In this document: piece after piece, positions 58,492 to 64,000 of the stretch
How positions within the stretch are numbered: position 1 is the stretch's first letter
Layout: every line of letters starts with the position of its first letter
Assembly: GCA_030753015.1 (NCBI GenBank)
Contig: JASMDC010000002.1
Location: 62,001 to 126,000 of the forward strand
Length of the DNA stretch: 64,000 nucleotides
Reading direction: 5' to 3'
Source of the DNA: Candidatus Undinarchaeales archaeon
GTDB taxonomy: Archaea; SpSt-1190; JASMDC01
Notes under the pieces: model-generated
The model's database searches: none
What the model was told of the DNA's origin: nothing
The model's input: only the letters and a program-made list of their open reading frames with translations
Made by a program: the position numbers and the translations under genes

Positions 58492-60090
58492 TCATCCTAC
58501 CGCGATATTCCTCCCCGTTATGCGGTGGAACGTGTACCGGGTCTCTCCTTCCACATAGCTCCGATAGGGTTCTGTATTGAACATCATACGAAGCAGTTCG
58601 CACCGCTGTGCCAGGTAGGGTTTCCAGTCCAGGCAGGTGTAGTCCTCGAAGAATAGGATGCAGTCGGTCCGTCCGAACAGCTCTTCCTGGACCGGGAGGA
58701 GCTGGATGAACTCATCTAGGTCGACGACCTCGAGCTCGGTGGTGGACCTCAGGATGACAGGCCAGTTCGCAACGATCACGCATCCGGGAGGAAGTTCCTG
58801 TTCCGCCTGCTCCGGTATCCTCGTCTCGAGCGCAAGGGTGGATTGCGAGTATGTCATCGATCCGAACATCGTGTAGGGAATGTAGATATGGACGGCGAGA
58901 ACCGATGCGAGGATGAGAGCACACCATCGCGTCCATGATCGTGTGAGCAATCCCGAGAGCGCGTCAGCTACGTGAACCGCTCCTGCCGCCGCGTAGATGG
59001 CGATGAATGGATAGAGGCCCATATAGAACCGGTCCCTCCCCGCCAGGGTCTGGAACCAGGATGTGAAGTAGACCAGCCACAGGACGACGAACCCGGTCAT
59101 GAGGAACAGGCTCTCGCGTCGTCTCCTGGTCGTCAGTCCGATCACGCCGATGGCCGCTAGAGCCGATACGATCATCGGATGGTAGACGCCACCGAATAGC
59201 TCCGGAGCGTAGTCCCGGGAGTTATTGAAGAGGTTGGAAAGGCTCCAGTTGCTCCCTGTCATGCGTCCGTCACTATCGCTCTCGATCCAGTTCGTGTACA
59301 CGTTGTCCTCCAGTACCTGCGCGAGGTTGGGGAGGACGAGGAGCAACATGATGAAACCCTGCACCATATGACCCGAGCCGAGCATGCGCTTTCCACTGCT
59401 GCCGAGAATGGCCCGACCGAGGGGGAACAGGACGATAAGGACATGGTTCTCGGGCCGGAACTGGGTCGTGAAGGCGATGCTCATCCAGGCGAGCCATGCT
59501 ACAGAGGTCCTTTCCGTCCGGTAGGAGATCATGAAGAAAACGAGCGTCAGGAGCATGAAGAAGAGAGAGGATGCGTTGCTCGCAGCCGTGGCGGACCACC
59601 TAACGTGCGGTGGGTAGAGCGATAACACCACTGCGGCCACCAGTGCCAGGTCGGTGCGGTCGGTAGCGAGGTAGGCGAGGAGGAAGAGGGGGACGACGGA
59701 TAGCGTTCCAAGTAGTATCGAGGTGTTGATCGCCACCCAGTTCGACGTTCCGAAGAGGGCGAACGCCAGCCTGAGCACGAACGGCCATCCCACCGACAGG
59801 ATCAGCTCGCCCTGGCGGCCCGTCCGCAGCATCTCCTTGCCGGCCTCCATGTACTGCGCTTCGTCCACGTAGATCACGTGCTGGTGAGGGGGGATTGTCA
59901 GCCTGATCCATAACGTGGCGAGGATAACTACCGCCAGAAGTGACCATGTCCCCCGACCGATCCGTCCGAACTGACATGAGATGGACCGACGTGCAGAGAA
60001 TAGTGCTGTTAGGAACAGAAAGAAGGCGATGAGGGCCGAATCGGGTATCAACGGCCGCAGTAGGTCGTTGAGGAGGTGGATTATCGCCAT
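58492..60090 (-). CDS. Multi-pass glycosyltransferase of the GT39/PMT type
   Basis: 532 residues with around ten hydrophobic helices. YVDEAQYMEAGKEMLRTG (about 73-90) after the first helices is the DE-containing loop that identifies GT-C enzymes of the PMT/ArnT group. The C-terminal 120 residues are extracytoplasmic and soluble-looking. Such enzymes use polyprenyl-phosphate sugars, such as could be made by the family 2 enzyme at 1976, to glycosylate proteins or lipids outside. That link is inference. Confidence 0.78.
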   Translation of the reverse strand: MAIIHLLNDLLRPLIPDSALIAFFLFLTALFSARRSISCQFGRIGRGTWSLLAVVILATLWIRLTIPPHQHVIYVDEAQYMEAGKEMLRTGRQGELILSVGWPFVLRLAFALFGTSNWVAINTSILLGTLSVVPLFLLAYLATDRTDLALVAAVVLSLYPPHVRWSATAASNASSLFFMLLTLVFFMISYRTERTSVAWLAWMSIAFTTQFRPENHVLIVLFPLGRAILGSSGKRMLGSGHMVQGFIMLLLVLPNLAQVLEDNVYTNWIESDSDGRMTGSNWSLSNLFNNSRDYAPELFGGVYHPMIVSALAAIGVIGLTTRRRRESLFLMTGFVVLWLVYFTSWFQTLAGRDRFYMGLYPFIAIYAAAGAVHVADALSGLLTRSWTRWCALILASVLAVHIYIPYTMFGSMTYSQSTLALETRIPEQAEQELPPGCVIVANWPVILRSTTELEVVDLDEFIQLLPVQEELFGRTDCILFFEDYTCLDWKPYLAQRCELLRMMFNTEPYRSYVEGETRYTFHRITGRNIAVG

Positions 60091-60239
60091 CCCGTGGCGA
60101 TCATCCCGTCAGGATTTAATAAGGTTGAGGATTCATGCTCCTTCGGAGCTCGGTGACGAACACCCGTGCAGCTTTACAGATCTGGAGGATTAGCGTGGTC
60201 AGGAACAGATAACTCACACAGAATGGAGCGTTTCCCGTC

Positions 60240-60725
60240 CTAGGAATAGACCCCGAATACCTTGCACATGACAACACCTTCCACATCGTCACGGCACTCT
60301 CTAGTGCCGACAAGAGCCTTCCTCGACTCCTCCTTGTACCTGTCCACGACCTTGTTCGCTTCTAGGCTGTCGAATGGGTGCATGGACGCTCCGTTGTGCA
60401 CGCGCTCCGGTGTGCCGTAGCCATAATCATTCATCTTGGACACGAAAGCATCAAGCCCGGTCTCGTCCCCTTGGTAGTGCACGCGCAGGCCTTGGCTGTC
60501 CACTACGGGCTCGAAGCCGATCGATCGGCTCAGCGATTCGTACTTTTCTTCGAACTTGTAGGGGAACGCTATGCGTTCATCGGACCCACAGGTCCTGCCC
60601 GCGATGTCAGTGACGTCATCGAGGAAGTTCGCTCCCCCGTGCAGGTACGTGATGTCCTTGTGAGAACTGTCGGATAATGTACCGTGCTCATGTTCGTGCA
60701 TCACGTACTCGAGGATAATGTCCAT
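60240..60725 (-). CDS. Unrecognised acidic soluble protein
   Basis: 161 residues, His-rich start (MHEHEHGTLSDSSHKD) and Cys near 47, 143 and 153. No membrane helix or signal peptide. A TATA-like AGTTATACC (minus, 60740-60748) lies about 20 nt before ATG 60725. Function unknown. The downstream spacer 60091-60239 holds no supported gene. Confidence 0.55.
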   Translation of the reverse strand: MDIILEYVMHEHEHGTLSDSSHKDITYLHGGANFLDDVTDIAGRTCGSDERIAFPYKFEEKYESLSRSIGFEPVVDSQGLRVHYQGDETGLDAFVSKMNDYGYGTPERVHNGASMHPFDSLEANKVVDRYKEESRKALVGTRECRDDVEGVVMCKVFGVYS

Positions 60726-60808
60726 GCATCATCGAAAGTTCGGTATAACTAAAAAAGAATTAGAATCCCCGTGGTGGTGAAATCAAGAATTGGACTCACC
60801 CACCCCCG

Positions 60809-60820
60809 GTATTTAAATAC
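60809..60820 (+). promoter_or_regulatory. Palindromic TATA element of the DEAD-box helicase gene
   Basis: GTATTTAAATAC, a perfect palindrome, followed by a second A/T-rich TTTTTTAA (60829-60836). The leader before ATG 60878 is 20-40 nt with GAGG, one of the longer leaders here. Confidence 0.5.
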
Positions 60821-60877
60821 ACCCGACATTTTTTAAGTCATCTATCAAGGTTCTACAGATCATCCCGAGGTAACAAA

Positions 60878-62128
60878 ATGTCATTTGAAGAGCTAAATCT
60901 CATTGAGCCGCTTCAGCGGGCGGTGACCAAGGAAGGATACACCATACCCACGCCCATACAGGAGCAGGCCATACCCCACCTGATGAATGGCCGGGATCTG
61001 ATCGGTATCGCCCAGACGGGCACGGGCAAGACCGCGGCTTTCGTGCTGCCCATCCTTCAGAAACTGTCTGAAGAGCACTGGGTCCCCGTTCCGGGATCTC
61101 CCCGGGTGCTCGTGCTCGCGCCTACACGAGAGCTCGCTGCACAGATCGATGAGAGCTTTGGCACCTATGGCCGGTTCCTCAAATTCAGGCACACGGTCGT
61201 GTTCGGCGGAGTCAAGCAGGGGCAACAGGTAAGGGCCCTTTCCCGGGGTGTCGACATCCTCGTGGCCACACCAGGACGGCTTCTCGACCTGATGAACCAG
61301 GGCTATATCAGGCTGAACGGCGTCGAGTACTTCGTGCTTGATGAGGTGGACAGGATGCTCGACATGGGGTTCATCAATGACGTCCGCAAAATCGTCTCGA
61401 AGTTCCACCGCTTACGTCAATCACAATGCTACTCGGCCACCATGTCAACGAGGATAAGTGAGCTAGTCAAAAGTTTCCTCGCCGATCCGGTCCGTGTGGA
61501 AGTGACCCCACAGGCAACCACGCTGGATAGTGTTGACCAGTGCGTCTTCTTCGTGGATCGCGGCTCAAAGGATGCATTGCTGCTCGAGCTGATCCGTCAG
61601 CGACACGTGACATCCGCCCTGGTGTTCACCCGCACAAAACACGGGGCAAACAAGGTGGCCCGAGTGCTCACCAAGCACGGGATCGAGGCCGATGCCATCC
61701 ACGGAAACAAGACACAGAATCGACGAACTCAGGCGATGAACAATTTCAAATCGGGCCGCATTCAGGTTCTCGTTGCCACCGACATCGCTGCACGCGGCAT
61801 CGACGTCGAAGACATCTCACACGTCATCAACTATAATCTCCCTAATGAGTCCGAGGTCTACATTCACCGCATCGGTCGTACAGCGCGGGCAGGTGCGTCA
61901 GGCATGGCCCTTTCCCTGTGCTCGGCGGAGGAACGCGACTTACTGCGTGATATCGAGCGGCTCACACGGGTGAAGATGACGCTCGTGGACCACAAGTATC
62001 ATTCCGACCGTGCAATGAACGCGTTCGGACAAGCCGCGCGACCGCCCCCGAGGCCATCCCGCGGCCCCCCGAGACGGTTCAGGGGCTCCTTCCGGTCGGG
62101 ATCCTTGAAGAAGTACAGGACATACTAG
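60878..62128 (+). CDS. DEAD-box RNA helicase (RhlE-like) with DEVD motif II
   Basis: 416 residues with the full motif set: Q motif (TIPTPIQEQA), motif I AQTGTGKT, Ia PTREL, Ib TPGR, III SAT, IV VFTRTKH, V ATDIAARGID and VI HRIGRTARAG. Motif II is DEVD (residues about 152-155) instead of DEAD. The C-terminal 45 residues are rich in Arg, Pro and Gly, like RNA-binding tails of bacterial RhlE. It unwinds short RNA duplexes and in archaea is often cold-induced. The long leader fits regulated expression. Confidence 0.9.
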   Translation: MSFEELNLIEPLQRAVTKEGYTIPTPIQEQAIPHLMNGRDLIGIAQTGTGKTAAFVLPILQKLSEEHWVPVPGSPRVLVLAPTRELAAQIDESFGTYGRFLKFRHTVVFGGVKQGQQVRALSRGVDILVATPGRLLDLMNQGYIRLNGVEYFVLDEVDRMLDMGFINDVRKIVSKFHRLRQSQCYSATMSTRISELVKSFLADPVRVEVTPQATTLDSVDQCVFFVDRGSKDALLLELIRQRHVTSALVFTRTKHGANKVARVLTKHGIEADAIHGNKTQNRRTQAMNNFKSGRIQVLVATDIAARGIDVEDISHVINYNLPNESEVYIHRIGRTARAGASGMALSLCSAEERDLLRDIERLTRVKMTLVDHKYHSDRAMNAFGQAARPPPRPSRGPPRRFRGSFRSGSLKKYRTY

Positions 62129-62452
62129 GTCCGGTGACACCAGCCCTCGACATCCTGGATAGCAAAGTAGCTGAGCGTTCACACTAGCACTGTGAAGATA
62201 GGGCCGATGCCGGGAATGGAGGAAAGAATGGCGTTAATTTGTGGTATAATTTAAATAGCGCCTTATTTAGAAGAATTTACAGGATATTATTTATCTAGAG
62301 ATATAATGGGCGCCAGAACGTTTTATTTATTTCGCTATAGGCTCGTTTGAATAACGCCCAGAATGGAGTTCTCCTGCTAACGTAACAGTATTTCCCTGAT
62401 CTCAACCTACGCGCACGCGGGTTGCCGTGCGAAGCGACCGGAAGGAATCGTA
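62129..62452. other. AT-rich convergent spacer with inverted repeats
   Basis: 324 bp between two genes that end facing each other. It holds TATA-like GGTATAATTTAAATAG (62243-62258). It has GGCGTTA (62230), GGGCGCC (62308) and AATAACGCC (62350) in inverted orientation. A perfect CGCACG/CGTGCG hairpin (62412-62431) lies near the regulator's 3' end. No open frame of convincing quality is seen. Since neither neighbour needs a promoter here, an untranslated RNA is possible. Confidence 0.4.
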
Positions 62453-63544
62453 CTACTCATCGAACAACAGGTAGTCCGGCTCTATCACGGAGAAGTAATC
62501 GTCCTTCTTGTGCTTCAGTGCCTTTATGCTGTCGTTGATTGCACCGAGGCTCACCTTCTGCTGATCGATGTGGTAGGTGTTCTTCTCCATCAGGACGATG
62601 GTCTCGGTCAATCCAATTGCACCGATGAACCTCTCCCTGAGGTGACTGCTCCACTCCACGCGGTCCTCGGTTTGGTAGAAAACCTCGAAGAGCAGGTAGT
62701 TGAACCTCCCCTCGCAGATGTGGAATGCCATTGGGATGTGCGGGTCGTTCTTCAGGAACCGCAGTACGTCCTTCTTGTTCTTCCTGATCTCCACCTTGGT
62801 GATCTGGAGCACGCAGCCGGGTGGGACGATGAAGCTGTGGAACCTGCAGACCGGTTCAAGGATCGTCTTCTCCTTCAACATCATATCGATGCGCCTTCTG
62901 ATCGTCTTCTTGTGCATCTCCAGTGTCCTGGCAAGGACGGTCTCGTTGATCCCGATGCCCTCTCCCTTCAACACCGATTCGAGGATGTCTACGTGCATCT
63001 CGGTGAGCTGAATACCATTCAGTATGACTTTCTCTCCTCTTTCGACGTGCTGCTTCAGTACCTTTATCCCTTCGCTGGGCTCGTACTTCACGATCAGCTG
63101 GTTCGAGTAGAAATGGGCCTCTGAGGGGGTTCGGATGTCCCTTGGGGGGATCCTTCCGCTGGTGACGAGATGCTCCCTCCATAGCTGGTAGTTGAGTATG
63201 TCCTTCTGGAATTGTATCAGAAGGGTGTTGAAGCTTCCCTGCCTGATCTTGAACGCGGCAAAGATGTGTTTGTCCTTCCTCATCCACTCGAGGACATCCT
63301 CGGTGGGCGGGAGGTCCGCCAGGATGATGATCAACAGCGGGTGCGCCTTGTACTGCCTGAAGAACGGGAAGATGGGCGGATTGATGATCTTGCTCTCCAG
63401 GAGCTCATTGACCCTTACCTTGATCGTATTCCTGTGCTTCTTCAGCTTTCTGGAGAGATAGCTCAGGTTGATGAACAGCCCGGTTCCGCTGCAGATCTCC
63501 TTCAGGATCCTGAGGTTGACCTCGTCCATCAACAATCTCGTCAT
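62453..63544 (-). CDS. Tandem two-domain Lrp/AsnC-like transcription regulator
   Basis: 363 residues with an internal duplication. Each half has a helix-turn-helix (YLSRKLKKHRNTIKVRVNELL near 30-50 and VLARTLEMHKKTIRRRIDMML near 205-225) followed by a beta/alpha ligand-type domain (AAFKIRQGSFNTLLIQF and MAFHICEGRFNYLLFEV). The two halves together would act as a built-in dimer. It is divergent from glutamate dehydrogenase, whose expression it may control. ATG 63544 is 27 nt from the palindromic TATA 63567-63576. Confidence 0.75.
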   Translation of the reverse strand: MTRLLMDEVNLRILKEICSGTGLFINLSYLSRKLKKHRNTIKVRVNELLESKIINPPIFPFFRQYKAHPLLIIILADLPPTEDVLEWMRKDKHIFAAFKIRQGSFNTLLIQFQKDILNYQLWREHLVTSGRIPPRDIRTPSEAHFYSNQLIVKYEPSEGIKVLKQHVERGEKVILNGIQLTEMHVDILESVLKGEGIGINETVLARTLEMHKKTIRRRIDMMLKEKTILEPVCRFHSFIVPPGCVLQITKVEIRKNKKDVLRFLKNDPHIPMAFHICEGRFNYLLFEVFYQTEDRVEWSSHLRERFIGAIGLTETIVLMEKNTYHIDQQKVSLGAINDSIKALKHKKDDYFSVIEPDYLLFDE

Positions 63545-63566
63545 ACATTCCTGATGATATTGCGAG

Positions 63567-63599
63567 GTATTAATACTTTTACTTGTCTCGCGTATTAAT
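63567..63599. promoter_or_regulatory. Palindromic TATA of the Lrp-like gene plus a second copy
   Basis: GTATTAATAC (63567-63576) is a perfect palindrome, repeated as GTATTAAT (63592-63599) 25 bp away. One copy serves as TATA; the other is a candidate operator for autoregulation. Confidence 0.45.
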
Positions 63600-63616
63600 T
63601 CCGCTAATTTTTATGT

Positions 63617-63657
63617 TAGTAGTTATCATGGCCAAATTAGATATAATAACTTACTAT
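63617..63657. promoter_or_regulatory. Imperfect inverted repeat upstream of gdhA
   Basis: TAGTAGTTAT (63618-63627) and ATAACTTACTA (63646-63656) pair with one extra base. It sits between the divergent regulator and gdhA, a likely place for a regulator site. Confidence 0.4.
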
Positions 63658-63730
63658 TGCGCCGTATTTTACCAATTAACATAACATTTAATAGTATTAT
63701 TTGATAAAAAATCTAGAAATAGTGTAAATA

Positions 63731-63741
63731 TAGTATAAATA
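63731..63741 (+). promoter_or_regulatory. TATA element of gdhA
   Basis: TAGTATAAATA; predicted start near 63762, leader about 27 nt with GGGTGA before ATG 63789. Confidence 0.5.
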
Positions 63742-63788
63742 GAAATGAGGGCTTCATATTACCAGGATCGTGCATCCGGGTGAAAGAC

Positions 63789-64000
63789 ATGGAGAACCTG
63801 AACCCCTATCATATAGCACAGATGCAGTTCGACCAAGCTGCGGACAAACTTGGCCTGAACAGCTGGATGCGGGATTTCCTCAAGACCCCTGACAGGAACG
63901 TGTCGGTCGACTTCCCGGTCAAGATGGACGACGGGAGCATCAAGATCTTCGCCGGATATCGGGTCCAACACAACAATACACGAGGGCCGTACAAGGGTGG
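63789..64000 (+). CDS. gdhA: Glutamate dehydrogenase, N-terminal part (cut by window edge)
   Basis: 70 residues visible: NPYHIAQMQFDQAADKLGL, FPVKMDDGSIKIFAGYRVQH and NTRGPYKGG, the conserved substrate-site start of hexameric glutamate dehydrogenases (GGRxxxH-type region begins after KGG). It converts 2-oxoglutarate and ammonia to glutamate and back with NAD(P)H. GTG 63780 is also in frame but ATG 63789 fits the ribosome site better. The divergent Lrp-like regulator suggests amino-acid control. Confidence 0.9.
   Translation, partial: MENLNPYHIAQMQFDQAADKLGLNSWMRDFLKTPDRNVSVDFPVKMDDGSIKIFAGYRVQHNNTRGPYKG

Noticed and set aside
60116-60313. 65-codon minus-strand frame with a hydrophobic stretch
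   Set aside because: Overlaps the end of the 60240 gene in another frame, has no TATA or ribosome site, and no recognisable family. A small membrane protein is not excluded.

Overview
The window is archaeal and most likely from an uncultured euryarchaeote of the Thermoplasmatota type. It holds two long archaeal information-processing operons. Many genes start 25 to 28 nt from the centre of an A/T-rich TATA element, so their mRNAs are probably leaderless. A 5S rRNA gene stands alone, with no 16S or 23S beside it. The lineage call is inference. FwdA and FwdC homologues point to a methanofuran/tetrahydromethanopterin C1 pathway somewhere in the genome, but do not by themselves show methanogenesis. 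I saw no tRNA, CRISPR array, transposase or integrase.

Layout. Positions 1-3465: a GCS2-type ligase (cut by the window edge) with a RimK-like ATP-grasp ligase, then a family 2 glycosyltransferase overlapping truA. Positions 11620 down to 3462 (minus strand): one run of about 14 genes, nep1, an Rpp21-YhbY fusion, eS19, PDCD5, a PP-loop enzyme, eL39, eL31, aIF6, eL20/LX, prefoldin alpha, ftsY, srp54, a small membrane protein and a secreted Lon-like lipoprotein protease. The 5S gene lies just upstream. Positions 11940-17789: a zinc-ribbon membrane protein, a B12/radical SAM enzyme, thrS, a winged-helix protein, kae1 and an unknown. Positions 24596 down to 17901: a 12-gene operon L7Ae, eS28, eL24, aIF5B, eS6, aIF2-gamma, PIN protein, pyrophosphatase, Rpo7, Spt4, eS24, eS31.

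Positions 25280-38971 hold three giant, evidently paralogous surface proteins, two with an integrin-like VWA domain. All three end in a Thr/Pro linker, one membrane helix and a Gly/Gln/Tyr-rich cytoplasmic tail. Next come an M14 peptidase, a small HTH protein and adenosine deaminase. Positions 41455-45017 form a cassette of sugar nucleotidyltransferase, SxtJ-like protein, NodU-type carbamoyltransferase and DUF5989 protein. Then follow fwdC/fwdA and a single-chain GMP synthase. Positions 49197-60725 are mixed metabolic and membrane genes arranged as tight divergent pairs. The window ends with a DEAD-box helicase (DEVD variant), a two-domain Lrp-like regulator and the start of glutamate dehydrogenase.

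Most notable: PDCD5 has no AUG, GUG or UUG where its conserved N-terminus begins and seems to start at AUC; Rpp21 is fused to a YhbY domain; eL31 and eS24 carry long lysine-rich tandem-repeat tails; about six divergent gene pairs appear to share one TATA element; and the three-protein VWA surface system has low-complexity cytoplasmic tails.
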